Positions 8,122-16,648 of a stretch of 64,000 bases of DNA are shown one piece after another. The stretch's first letter is position 1; each line of letters begins with the position of its first letter. The stretch comes from Streptomyces humi (GTDB lineage: Bacteria; Actinomycetota; Actinomycetes; Streptomycetales; Streptomycetaceae). Location of the stretch: NCBI RefSeq assembly GCF_001005085.2, contig NZ_LBMU02000091.1, positions 17,552 to 81,551 of the forward strand, written 5' to 3'. The position numbers and the translations under genes were made by a program. Below the pieces are notes generated by a model that saw only the letters and a program-made list of their open reading frames with translations, was not told the DNA's origin and did not search any database.

Positions 8122-10221
8122 TCAGCCGTCGCACCGGTAGAGGGTGCCCTGTGCGTCCGTACTGTTCCCGCCGTACACGGAGGCCGGTACGACGGTGCAG
8201 TCGGTCCGCACCCAGGAGCGCACCGCGGTGATGGCCGCGTTCCCCGACCCCTGGGTCTGCGCGAACCCCTCCCAGCCGTCGGCGGCGAGGACCACGTAGC
8301 GCAACCGCCCCTCGGCGACGAGCCGTTCGACGTCCGCCACGGTGGGAGTGGGTGCGCCGCCGCTGAACCCGCCCATCGGCAGGATCCTCGCGCCGGACGC
8401 CAGGATGTAGTTCCACGACATGACGGCGGAGTCGGTGGCGAAGGCGAACGCCGTCCTCCCGCTGTGCTGTCGGGTGTAGCGGAGCAGACGGTGCTGGGAG
8501 GCCGTGAGCGTGTCGGAGTCGTTGAGGGAGGCACGGGCGGCGGCCGTGCCCTGTGGTGCGTTCCCGCCGTGCACCACGTTCGCCGCTCTGTGCACCGCGC
8601 TGCCGCCCGTGGCGAACGGGCCGGCCGAGGCGTCCATCGCGGTTCCGGCGTACCGCGGGTCGAGCACCGACAGCGACCAGGCCGCGGGCGCCGCCAGGAC
8701 GGTGACCAGCGCGGCCACCAGGCCGACGGTGGCGAGTCTTCCATGGTGCAGCCGTCTGCGGTGGGCGATGGTCAGAGCCGCGATCGCGCCCGCGCCCAGC
8801 GCGATGAGCAGCCAGGGCAGCCAGGGCAGGAAGTCGGGGTAGAGGAAGCAGAGGAACGCGCTCCACACCAGCTCCGCCCCGACAGCCGCGGGCAGTGCCC
8901 AGGTCCTGCGGCCGTCCCGGTACGCCCGCCAGAACATCACGAGCCCGGTGGCGGACAGGGCGGCCAGCGCCGGCGCGAGCATCGCCACATAGGCGGTGTG
9001 CGGCACCTCGATGGCGCTGAGCACCAGGGCGCTGAAGGTCAGCCACAGCCCCCACAGCACGAATCCGCCGCGGATCCGGTCGGTGCGCGGGGTGGTGCGC
9101 CGCCACCGCAGGCCGAGCACCAGGCTCAGCAACGCGAGCGGGTACAGCCAGCCCACCTCGGGTGCGAAGCGGCTGCCGAGCAGCTTGCCCGGCGTGGGCC
9201 CGCCACCGGAGGGGCCGCCGCCGGCAGGACCGCCGCCGGGTGCGGTCCCGTCCGGTTGCCCCGCCGCCGGGTCGCCGGCGTTCGGCGGGGAGCCCGCGGT
9301 GCCGACCATCCCGGTCATCTGGTCGACCGAGCCCTCCACCAGGTCGTCGGAGAAGCGGTTGAAGCCGTTGTAGCCGAACACCATGGTGACGGCGCTGTTG
9401 TCGGTGGTGCCGTCCACGTACGGCCGGTCGGAGGCAGGGGTGACGGCCAGGAGCAGCACCGAGGAGAGCGAGACCGCGAGGGTGACGGCGCCGGCGGCCA
9501 GGACGTGGGCCGTCCTGCGGCGCAGGGGGCCCGCGGCCAGGAGCAGGTAGGCGAGGGCGAGAGCCGGCAGGACCACCCAGGCCTGCAACATCTTGGCCTG
9601 GAAGCCCAGGCCGATCCAGGCGCCCGCGGCCAGCAGCGGCCGCAACCGGGCGCCGAGCACGGCCCGCTGACCGGCATCGGCGGCCAGGACCAGGCACATG
9701 GTGAGCGCCCCGTCCTCCATCGAGTGCCCGAACATGGACGCCAGCACGGGGGTGAGTGTCATGATGCCGGCCGCGAGGATGCCCGGTACGGGACCCGACC
9801 AGCGACGGACCACCCGGTAGGTGACGAGGACCGTGACCACGCCCTCGACGACCTGGGGGAGCGTCAGCGCCCAGGCGTGGAAGCCGAAGAGCCGGGCGGA
9901 GAGCGCCTGCGGCCACAGGAAGCCGGCGAGCTTGTCGATGGTGAGGGTGGCGCCCGGGTCGAGCGCGCCGTAGAAGAACGCCTTCCAGCTCTGCGACATG
10001 CTGCGGGCGGCGACGGCGTAGAACGGCGCGTACCCGCTGGTGGTGATGTTCCAGGAGTAGAGCAGGGCCGCCAGGGCGGCGACGGCCAGGAGCGCCGGTC
10101 GCGCCCAGCGCGGCTGGTCGGCGGGGGACTTCCACACTTCCCAGCCACGCCGGGCGGCGGCCGGAGACGGGGAGGCGGGCTCGGGTAAGGAGGCGGCGGG
10201 GGAGTCGAGAGCGGTGCTCAT
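8122..10221 (-). CDS. GT39/ArnT-like polyprenyl-phosphate-dependent glycosyltransferase
   Basis: 699-residue integral membrane glycosyltransferase of the PMT/ArnT clan. These enzymes move a sugar, usually mannose, from a polyprenyl-phosphate donor to an acceptor on the outer membrane face. A cytoplasmic N-tail of about 45 residues is followed by about a dozen hydrophobic helices. The first extracytoplasmic loop has APFYAVAARSMSQSW and LDPGATLTIDKLAG, matching the clan's acidic-loop region. A Gly/Pro-rich linker lies around residues 310-345 and a soluble extracytoplasmic C-domain ends in YRCDG. Mannosyltransferases of this clan occur in teicoplanin- and A40926-type clusters, so it may be a tailoring gene; Streptomyces also carry many unlinked copies. 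Convergent with the StrR-like gene. Confidence 0.8.
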   Translation of the reverse strand: MSTALDSPAASLPEPASPSPAAARRGWEVWKSPADQPRWARPALLAVAALAALLYSWNITTSGYAPFYAVAARSMSQSWKAFFYGALDPGATLTIDKLAGFLWPQALSARLFGFHAWALTLPQVVEGVVTVLVTYRVVRRWSGPVPGILAAGIMTLTPVLASMFGHSMEDGALTMCLVLAADAGQRAVLGARLRPLLAAGAWIGLGFQAKMLQAWVVLPALALAYLLLAAGPLRRRTAHVLAAGAVTLAVSLSSVLLLAVTPASDRPYVDGTTDNSAVTMVFGYNGFNRFSDDLVEGSVDQMTGMVGTAGSPPNAGDPAAGQPDGTAPGGGPAGGGPSGGGPTPGKLLGSRFAPEVGWLYPLALLSLVLGLRWRRTTPRTDRIRGGFVLWGLWLTFSALVLSAIEVPHTAYVAMLAPALAALSATGLVMFWRAYRDGRRTWALPAAVGAELVWSAFLCFLYPDFLPWLPWLLIALGAGAIAALTIAHRRRLHHGRLATVGLVAALVTVLAAPAAWSLSVLDPRYAGTAMDASAGPFATGGSAVHRAANVVHGGNAPQGTAAARASLNDSDTLTASQHRLLRYTRQHSGRTAFAFATDSAVMSWNYILASGARILPMGGFSGGAPTPTVADVERLVAEGRLRYVVLAADGWEGFAQTQGSGNAAITAVRSWVRTDCTVVPASVYGGNSTDAQGTLYRCDG

Positions 10222-10303
10222 GACGATCCATCATGATATGCGGTGTCCATGACAACAGAGAGTAGGAGCGGCCCCACTGTTCACACCACACGGACGTCCC
10301 GTG

Positions 10304-10351
10304 AGCCCCGACCGACACAGGTTCGCAAGCCCTGACCGGCACAGGTTCGCA
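10304..10351. repeat. 24-bp direct repeat, two copies
   Basis: 10304-10327 and 10328-10351 are adjacent 24-base copies differing at two positions, both ending ACAGGTTCGCA. They lie in the gap between the GT39 gene start and the kinase 3' end. Confidence 0.85.
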
Positions 10352-10380
10352 CGCCCGTGTTACGAGCGCGTACTGGCACG

Positions 10381-10488
10381 CGCCGCGTTCTCGGCCTGCG
10401 CCCCTTACCTGGCGTGCACCGCTTACTCGGCCTGCACCGCGTACCTGGCCCGCGCCGCCTACTTGGCGTGCGCCGCCTTCTTGGCGTG
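10381..10488. repeat. Six tandem 18-bp units covering the kinase C-terminus
   Basis: Units of exactly 18 bases run 10381-10398, 10399-10416, 10417-10434, 10435-10452, 10453-10470 and 10471-10488. Read on the minus strand the unit encodes HAKKAA-type peptides. The kinase stop codon (10459-10461) falls inside the second unit in the direction of kinase reading, so four units lie beyond the stop in the same frame. Confidence 0.9.
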
Positions 10489-11928
10489 GCGCTTCTTTCG
10501 TGCCTGACCCGGTGGTTCGCCGTGTGCCGCGGACCTGCCCTTGCCGGCCGCGTCGGCCGTGGCCTGTCCGTCACCGCCCGGAGGAGAGACGTCATCACGG
10601 GCGGGCTGGGCGGAGCCGGCGGGCGTCCGCGCTCCGGGTACCCGGTCGGAGTCACCCGGTGAGTGGGCGGCGGCGGAAGGGCTGTGGGAGAGCGACGTGG
10701 CTCCGTCGTGACGCGCGGCGGTGTCATCGGACTTGGACGACGTGGTGGGGTCGGTGACGGACGGGGCGGCTTCGGTCGTGGTGTCGTGGTGGGGAAAACC
10801 GTCGCCGACGACGAGCCCGGCGGCGGCGAGCGCGACCAGCACGGCCGCCGACCCACGTGCCCGCAGGCGGCCGCGGGCGGACACGGGACGGGAGGGCGCC
10901 GGGGTTCGGCCGGCCGGAACGCTCGGGGTGGAGGCCGCTCCCGCGGCGGGCGACAGGCTCCGGTGGGTACGATCGACGCGATCCACCGCGGTCCGCGGCA
11001 CGGTCCCGGACACGGGCCGGGGAGCGGAGGCAGACTCGGCAACGGACGCGGGCCGGGGAACGATCGTGGGCCGGGGGACGCATGCGGCGGGCTCCGCGCT
11101 CGTACCGGCGAGGCGCGTCAGGGCCTCGGCGCAGTCCCGTGCCGAGGGTCGTGTCTGCTGGTCCAGAGCGGTCATGTCCCGCAGCAGGGCGGCGAAGGAG
11201 GCGGGCAGGAAATCGGGCAGGACCGGCGGGCGGTGCAGGCGCGCTATCGCGGACTCGAGGGGGCCGCCGTCGTATTCGAGGCGACCGGTGAGGCTTTCGA
11301 GGAGCACCAGGCCGAGGGCGAAGACGTCGGCGGGGCGGCCGACAGGCTGGCCCAGCACCTGTTCGGGGGAGAGATAGGCCGCCGTGCCGGTCAGGGTGCC
11401 GGTCGCGGTGCGCGTGGTCGCGTCCAGCAGGCGGGAGATCCCGAAGTCCGTCAGATGGGGCCGTCCGGCGGCGTCGAGGATGATGTTCGACGGTTTGACG
11501 TCCCGGTGGACGATGCCTGTCTCGTGGGCGTGCGCGAGGGCGTCGCCCAGGTGCGCCCCGAGCGCGGCGGTGGCCGCGCACGGCAGGGGGCCCTCGGCGA
11601 TCCGGCTCTTCAGGGTGGGGCCGTCGATCAGTTCCATGACGAGGAAGGCCTCGCCGTCATGGGTCCCGGCGTCGTAGGCGGTCACCAGTCCTGGATGCGC
11701 CAGCCGGGCCAGGATCGTCGCCTCGCTGCGGAAGTCCTCCTCGGTGTCGAGACCGGTACCGGCGCGGAAGAGCTTCACCGCTACGGCCCGGCGCAGCCGG
11801 AGGTCGAATCCGCGGTGGACGTTCGCCGCCCCGCCCGATCCGATCAGCGCGTCGAGACGGTAACGGCCCCCCAGTATTCTGGCGAAGCCTCGAAAAGCCC
11901 GCGGACCCCGTACCTGGCCCACCGTCAT
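10459..11928 (-). CDS. Membrane-anchored Hanks-type Ser/Thr protein kinase
   Basis: 489 residues from the ATG at 11928, chosen because the frame upstream is not kinase-like and GGGGGCGGACG precedes it. The N-terminal kinase domain (residues about 20-285) has the Gly-rich loop LIGSGGAANVHRG, Lys in AVKLF, catalytic HRDVKPSN, DFG in LTDFGISRLLD and APE-like YLSPEQ. A Pro/Ser/Ala-rich linker follows, with one transmembrane helix near AAVLVALAAAGLVVG. A disordered Ser/Thr/Asp-rich tail ends KKRHAKKAAHAK. No PASTA repeats. The tail end is made by the 18-bp repeat. Sensory input and targets are unknown. Confidence 0.9.
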   Translation of the reverse strand: MTVGQVRGPRAFRGFARILGGRYRLDALIGSGGAANVHRGFDLRLRRAVAVKLFRAGTGLDTEEDFRSEATILARLAHPGLVTAYDAGTHDGEAFLVMELIDGPTLKSRIAEGPLPCAATAALGAHLGDALAHAHETGIVHRDVKPSNIILDAAGRPHLTDFGISRLLDATTRTATGTLTGTAAYLSPEQVLGQPVGRPADVFALGLVLLESLTGRLEYDGGPLESAIARLHRPPVLPDFLPASFAALLRDMTALDQQTRPSARDCAEALTRLAGTSAEPAACVPRPTIVPRPASVAESASAPRPVSGTVPRTAVDRVDRTHRSLSPAAGAASTPSVPAGRTPAPSRPVSARGRLRARGSAAVLVALAAAGLVVGDGFPHHDTTTEAAPSVTDPTTSSKSDDTAARHDGATSLSHSPSAAAHSPGDSDRVPGARTPAGSAQPARDDVSPPGGDGQATADAAGKGRSAAHGEPPGQARKKRHAKKAAHAK

Positions 11929-12065
11929 CTCGTCCGCCCCCTTCCACGCACCGGCGCCGGCCGGACGCCCGCCGCCTGCGGCCGTGGCACGCAGGTACCC
12001 ACCTACCGGCCACTTGCACAACGACAAACGTTTTCACGCGGCCGGCGTCCGGTGGGGCGGGGCCG

Positions 12066-12932
12066 TTACTTGATGCCGGTGGTGGCGATGCCCTGGACGA
12101 TCTGACGCTGGAAGACCAGGAAGACCGCGATGAGCGGGATGAAGCCGAGCACCGAGGAGGCCATGATCTCGGCGTACTGCGGGCTGGTGGGGTCCACCAG
12201 GGAGGCGAGACCCACGGGGATGGTCTGGGACTTGGTCTGGCTGAGGACGAGCAGCGGCCACAGGAACGAGTTCCAGGAGCTGATGAAGGTGAGGATCGCG
12301 ACCGTGGACACGGCCGGCCGGCAGATCGGCATGCAGACGGTGGCGTACACCCGCCACCAGCTCGCGCCGTCGATACGGGCCGCCTCGATCAGCGCCGTGG
12401 GGATGCCGCGGAAGAAGGAGTGGAAGACGAACACCGAGATCGGTGCCGCGACCGACGGCAGGACCAGCGCCCAGAACGTGCCGAGCAGGTGGAAGGACCG
12501 GTACTCGATGAACTGGGGCAGCACCAGCGCCTCGGTCGGCAGCATCAGGCCGGCCGTGACGACGGCCATGACCAGGCCCCGGCCCCGGAAGCGCAGGAAG
12601 GCCAGCGCGAATCCGGCCATCGAGCAGAAGGCCACCGTGAAGACCACGGCGAGTACCGAGATCACCAGGCTGTTGAGGTACCAGGTGCCGATCGGATGGT
12701 TGTCCCAGGCGGTCGCGTACGCCTTCAGCGACCAGCCGCCGTCGAAGACCGACGTGGGGCTCTGAGTGATGGCGGCGTCGTCGCGCAGCGAGGTGATCAG
12801 TGCCCAGACGAAGGGCACCAGCCAGATCAGCGCGAACAGGGTCAGGCACACGGCGCAGAGCCGGTTGAAGAGCGTGGCGCCGTTGACCGCGCCGTTCGCT
12901 TCGGCGGGCCGTGGCTGGGTGATGGTGGTCAT
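12066..12932 (-). CDS. Carbohydrate ABC transporter permease (MalG type)
   Basis: 288-residue inner-membrane permease with six predicted helices. The cytoplasmic EAA loop that docks the ATPase is EAARIDGASWWRVYATVCMPICRP. First helix LFALIWLVPFVWALITSL. ATG at 12932 lies 12 bases after the upstream permease stop. Third gene of a binding protein-permease-permease operon transcribed leftward. No ATPase is encoded here; Streptomyces sugar importers commonly borrow the shared MsiK ATPase. Confidence 0.92.
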   Translation of the reverse strand: MTTITQPRPAEANGAVNGATLFNRLCAVCLTLFALIWLVPFVWALITSLRDDAAITQSPTSVFDGGWSLKAYATAWDNHPIGTWYLNSLVISVLAVVFTVAFCSMAGFALAFLRFRGRGLVMAVVTAGLMLPTEALVLPQFIEYRSFHLLGTFWALVLPSVAAPISVFVFHSFFRGIPTALIEAARIDGASWWRVYATVCMPICRPAVSTVAILTFISSWNSFLWPLLVLSQTKSQTIPVGLASLVDPTSPQYAEIMASSVLGFIPLIAVFLVFQRQIVQGIATTGIK

Positions 12933-12943
12933 GGGTCCTCCGC

Positions 12944-13891
12944 TCAGGCCGCGCTGCCGGTCGCGCGGCGGCGCCGCAGCCCGTACCAGGCCGCCGAGAT
13001 CGCGACGATGATGACGAAATACACCATGGTGGCGGCAGCGCCGTAGCCACCTCGGTAGGCGGTGAAGCCGGTGTCGTAGATGTACTCGATGACCGGTCGG
13101 GTGGACTGGTCGGGTCCGCCGCCGAGCAGCTGGTAGATCTGGTCGAACACCTTCAGCGAGGCGAGGATCTGGAGGATCAGCACCAGGCTGGTGGTCCGGC
13201 CGAGCAGCGGCACCGTGATGTGGCGGATCTGCTGCCAGGGGCTCGCCCCGTCGATCGCCGCCGCTTCGTACACGTCCGCGGGCACGTCCTGGATCGCCGC
13301 GGTGTAGAGGACGAAGTTGAAGCCGAACGTCCACCACACGGTCATCAGCACCACGGCGGTCCAGCCGCCGGAGGTGCTGCCGATGAAGTCGGGGACCGGC
13401 AGTCCGACCGCGTCGAACACCTTCGGCAGGAGGCCGATCTGAGGGGTGTACATCCACAGGAAGACCAGGGTGACCACGGAGGACGGCACGACGTACGGCA
13501 CGAAGAAGGCGATGCGGTAGAAGAGCCGGCCGCGGCGGATGCGCGAGGCGAGGATGGCGACGCCCAGCGCGAGGACCACCAGCGGGGGCGTGGTCAGCAG
13601 GGTGAAGAGCACCGAGTGCCACATGCTCTGCCAGAAGAGGGAGTCGCCGAGCACCTCCTGGTAGTTCGACAGGCCGACGAAGTCCCCGAGGCCGCTTTTG
13701 ACGGTGGTGGTGTTGAAGAAGCTCAGCACCACCCCGACGAGCAGCGGGCCGGCCAGGAACAGCAGGTAGACGATGAGGAAGGGGGCGGTGAGCAGCCTGC
13801 CCGCCCGGCGTTCGGAAGGGGCGGGCCGGTCGGCGGCGTGGTTCGTGGGGGATGCGGCGGGTGCCGGTCGCGTCGAGACGACGGTCGTCAT
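12944..13891 (-). CDS. Carbohydrate ABC transporter permease (MalF type)
   Basis: 315-residue permease. After an about 32-residue Pro/Ala-rich cytoplasmic leader come about six helices, starting LLTAPFLIVYLLFLAGPLLVGVVLSF. The ATPase-docking EAA motif is EAAAIDGASPWQQIRHITVPLL. It starts 12 bases after the binding-protein stop, so the three genes are one transcript. Pairs with the MalG-type permease to form the channel. Sugar specificity cannot be read from the sequence. Confidence 0.92.
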   Translation of the reverse strand: MTTVVSTRPAPAASPTNHAADRPAPSERRAGRLLTAPFLIVYLLFLAGPLLVGVVLSFFNTTTVKSGLGDFVGLSNYQEVLGDSLFWQSMWHSVLFTLLTTPPLVVLALGVAILASRIRRGRLFYRIAFFVPYVVPSSVVTLVFLWMYTPQIGLLPKVFDAVGLPVPDFIGSTSGGWTAVVLMTVWWTFGFNFVLYTAAIQDVPADVYEAAAIDGASPWQQIRHITVPLLGRTTSLVLILQILASLKVFDQIYQLLGGGPDQSTRPVIEYIYDTGFTAYRGGYGAAATMVYFVIIVAISAAWYGLRRRRATGSAA

Positions 13892-13903
13892 GGTGTCTGC
13901 CTC

Positions 13904-15247
13904 CTACTTCATCGTGACCGGCGGTCGGGACGTGGTGTACCGCTTCAGCGCGGAACGCATCGCGCCCGCCATGCCCTTGGGCGTGATCCGCCCGGCGAGG
14001 GCTTCGATGACCGTGCCGCCGATCACGCCCTGGAAGTCCGAGCCGGCGCCGGTGTACCAGGCCACCGGGTCGTACTGGGCGTCGAACGCGGCCTGGACGT
14101 AGTTGCGCTGCGGCGACAGTTCGAGGAACGCCGTGCTCTTCTGGGTCGGCAGCCAGGCCGGGATGTGGCCGCCCTCGGCCCACACCGCGCTGCTGTCGAG
14201 GAGACTCCTGACGAACTTCGAGGCGTTGCGTGTACGGGTCTCGTCGCCGCGGTCGTTGCGCGGCAGGATCAGCGCGTGCGAGTCGGCGTACGCGACGGGC
14301 TTCGGGCCGAGCAGCGCCGGGAACGGCACGACGTCGAACTTCAGGCCCTTCACCCCACGGTACGACGGGATCTGCCACTCGCCGTCGAAGAGGAAGCCGG
14401 CCTTGCCGGTGCTGAAGAGGGCGTTGGCGCCGGCGCCGGTGAGGTTCCTCGGCATCAGGTCCGGACCGGTGAGGCTCTGCATGAAGGCGACCGTCTCCTG
14501 CATCGCCTCGTCATCGATGACGATCTTCGTGCCGGAGTCGGTGACGATCGGTCCCGCCAGGCCGGAGTAGACCATGCTGAAGAAGCGCCAGGCGGTGGAC
14601 GGGTCGGCGGTGATCGACATGACCGCCCCGTACCGGGCGCCGCCCGCGTCCTTCATCGCCTTCACCGCGGCGACGAAGTCCTCCCCGCCCTTGAGGGGCA
14701 CGAGTCCGTCGCCGGCGGAGTTCAGCAGGCCCGCCTTGCGGGCGATGTCCACGTTGTAATAGAGGACGAAGGGGTGTGTGTCCAACGGGACCGCGTACAC
14801 CGTGCCGTCCACGGTGGCCTTCTTCCAGGCCGCCGGGGTGAACTTGTCCTCGGTGACACCCAGCTCCCCGAGGGGGGTGTCCCGCACCGGCTGGAGCAGG
14901 CCGGAGGCGGCCAGCAGCGGGAGCCGGGAGAGATGGGTGATGCCGACGTCCGGCGGGGTGCCGCTGGCCGTGGCCAGTGCCAGCTTCGTGTAGTACGGAT
15001 TGCCCCAGCCGAGGACGGTCGCCTCGACGGTCGTTCCCGGGTCGGCCTTCTGGAACGCCTTCTCCATCAGCACCATGTTGGCGCCGTCACCGCCGGTGAA
15101 GAGGTTCCAGAAGATGACATCCGCCGTGTCCGGCTGTGAGCCCGTCAGGCCGGACGCGAGCGGGGAGGAGCACGCCGCGAGCCCTCCGGTCAGGGCAAGG
15201 CCACCGCTGAGGGCAAGAAACCGCCGGCGCGCCATCGCTCCGCTCAT
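13904..15247 (-). CDS. Sugar-binding lipoprotein of ABC transporter
   Basis: 447-residue family-1 extracellular solute-binding protein. The signal peptide ARRRFLALSGGLALTGG carries a twin-arginine-like start and ends in the lipobox LAAC, predicting export and lipid anchoring. The mature part opens ADVIFWNLFTGGDGANM, typical of the sugar-binding family. ATG at 15247 is preferred because GAGG lies 11 bases upstream; an ATG four codons later is possible. First gene of the importer operon. A palindromic operator (15307-15320), identical in design to the one beside the GH2 gene, lies 60 bases upstream, so the LacI regulator probably controls it. Confidence 0.92.
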   Translation of the reverse strand: MSGAMARRRFLALSGGLALTGGLAACSSPLASGLTGSQPDTADVIFWNLFTGGDGANMVLMEKAFQKADPGTTVEATVLGWGNPYYTKLALATASGTPPDVGITHLSRLPLLAASGLLQPVRDTPLGELGVTEDKFTPAAWKKATVDGTVYAVPLDTHPFVLYYNVDIARKAGLLNSAGDGLVPLKGGEDFVAAVKAMKDAGGARYGAVMSITADPSTAWRFFSMVYSGLAGPIVTDSGTKIVIDDEAMQETVAFMQSLTGPDLMPRNLTGAGANALFSTGKAGFLFDGEWQIPSYRGVKGLKFDVVPFPALLGPKPVAYADSHALILPRNDRGDETRTRNASKFVRSLLDSSAVWAEGGHIPAWLPTQKSTAFLELSPQRNYVQAAFDAQYDPVAWYTGAGSDFQGVIGGTVIEALAGRITPKGMAGAMRSALKRYTTSRPPVTMK

Positions 15248-15306
15248 GGGGTTATTCACCTCGTTAATTCGATGTGAACTCGATGGCGCAGACCCTCGCA
15301 CACGTT

Positions 15307-15320
15307 TTGCAACGATGCAA
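15307..15320. promoter_or_regulatory. LacI-family operator copy 1 (ABC importer)
   Basis: TTGCAACGATGCAA, a 14-base palindrome with one central mismatch and the CG centre typical of LacI-family sites. It is followed by TAGATC. Same motif as 16556-16569. Located between the binding-protein gene and the lacI-type gene. Confidence 0.75.
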
Positions 15321-15365
15321 TAGATCGCCGGGAAGAAGTCCCCGAGGCCGCGGCCGGGCCCCCGG

Positions 15366-16430
15366 TCACTCCAGGGCGGTCCCGCGGCGCGAGGACTCCC
15401 GGACGATCAGCCGGTACGGCGTGGCCTCCTGGGCTGCCACCACGACCGCTCCCGCCTGCGCGTCCTCTCCGGGAGCGGCCTCGCCGGGACCTCCTGGCGC
15501 CTGCATCTGCTCCTCCAGCAGGGCCAGTGAGCGCTCGGCGATCGCGTCGAGGTCAGGGGCGATGGACGTGAGCGGCGGATGGGTGTAGGCGGACTCCTGG
15601 ATGGCGTCGATGCCGACGACGGCCACGTCCTCGGGCACCCGCACCCCTGAGGCGTCCAGAGCCCGGAGCGCACCGACGGCGAGCGCGTCGTTGAAGGCGA
15701 AGACGGCGTCCGGCAGCGGGCCGTCGCCCTCCAGGAGCTCCCGCACGGCCTCGTGGCCCTGGTCCCTGGTCCAGTCCTCGACCGGTACGACCAGCCAGTT
15801 GACCCGCCGTACCCGGGCCGCGGACATCGCCTGCTCGTACCCCTCGGTGCGCTGGCGGCCGTTCTCGCTGCCGTTGCGGCCGAGCGCGACGATCCGGCGG
15901 CAGCCCTGCTCCAGCAGGTGCTCGACGGCGGTGCGGGCGGCCGCGACATTGTCGATACCGACCCGCGGGAACTGGTCACCGACACTGTGCTCACCCAGCA
16001 TGACCAGCGGAAAGTCCGGTTTCTTGGCGGCGACGTCGGCCGCCGGCAGGGTCAGGGCGCTCAGCAGTACGCCGTCGGCGACGTTGGTCAGCCCGCCCTC
16101 GATGATCCGCCGCTCCACCTCGCTGTCGCCCGCGGTCGACTCGACGAGCACCGTGATGCCGCGCCGTCCCGCGGCCCGGATGACGGCCTGGGCCAGCTCG
16201 GCGAAGTAGGGCTCGGCGACGAACGGCACCGCCAGCGCGATGAACCCGGTGCGGCCCGAACGCAGGCCGCGGGCCAGGTAGTCCATGCGGTAGCCCAGCT
16301 CGTCGAGCGAGCGCTGCACCCTGGCGCGGGTGTCCGGGCTGACGTGCGGATAGCCGCTGACCACGTTCGACACCGTCCGCACCGACACCCCGGCGTGCTC
16401 GGCCACGTCCCGCATCCGCACTCTGGCCAC
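15366..16430 (-). CDS. LacI family transcriptional repressor
   Basis: 354 residues from GTG at 16430, placed five bases after GGGAGG. The N-terminal HTH and hinge (MRDVAEHAGVSVRTVSNVVSGYPHVSPDTRARV) are followed by the periplasmic-binding-protein-like effector domain (GFIALAVPFVAEPYFAELAQ through GIDAIQESAYTHPPLTSI). The last about 45 residues contain an Ala/Gly/Gln-rich insertion before the terminal PYRLIVRESS. Co-directional with, and upstream of, the importer operon, and divergent from the GH2 gene. The two TTGCA-N-CGATGCAA palindromes flank it. The inducer is probably a product of the GH2 enzyme or the imported oligosaccharide (inference). Confidence 0.92.
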   Translation of the reverse strand: MARVRMRDVAEHAGVSVRTVSNVVSGYPHVSPDTRARVQRSLDELGYRMDYLARGLRSGRTGFIALAVPFVAEPYFAELAQAVIRAAGRRGITVLVESTAGDSEVERRIIEGGLTNVADGVLLSALTLPAADVAAKKPDFPLVMLGEHSVGDQFPRVGIDNVAAARTAVEHLLEQGCRRIVALGRNGSENGRQRTEGYEQAMSAARVRRVNWLVVPVEDWTRDQGHEAVRELLEGDGPLPDAVFAFNDALAVGALRALDASGVRVPEDVAVVGIDAIQESAYTHPPLTSIAPDLDAIAERSLALLEEQMQAPGGPGEAAPGEDAQAGAVVVAAQEATPYRLIVRESSRRGTALE

Positions 16431-16555
16431 TGGGGCCTCCCTTCCCGTCCTGCCGCCACCGGCGCCCGCCGGGTGACCTCCATCGGGCTCCCGACGGCCC
16501 TCAGAGTCTGCCGCACCGGTGAGCCGCGACCTCGTCCTCGTGCCCCACCCGAGTC

Positions 16556-16569
16556 TTGCATCGATGCAA
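16556..16569. promoter_or_regulatory. LacI-family operator copy 2 (GH2 gene)
   Basis: TTGCATCGATGCAA, a perfect 14-base palindrome, 80 bases upstream of the GH2 start and 126 bases from the lacI-type start. It is followed by AAGATC, close to the flank of copy 1. Confidence 0.78.
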
Positions 16570-16648
16570 AAGATCACTCATGATGGCAGGGCTTCGAACG
16601 CGTAAACGCCCATGCCGGGAATTCCGGAAAAGGGCAGGAGGAGGATCC

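Noticed and set aside
8122..10221. Certain assignment of the GT39 gene to the Dpg antibiotic cluster as a mannosylation gene
   Set aside because: Such genes are also common as unlinked chromosomal copies, and the gene is convergent with the regulator. Left as a possibility.
10301..10507. Small plus-strand ORF with Cys/Ala/Tyr repeats
   Set aside because: It is the complementary reading of the 18-bp repeat that forms the kinase tail and has no ribosome binding site.
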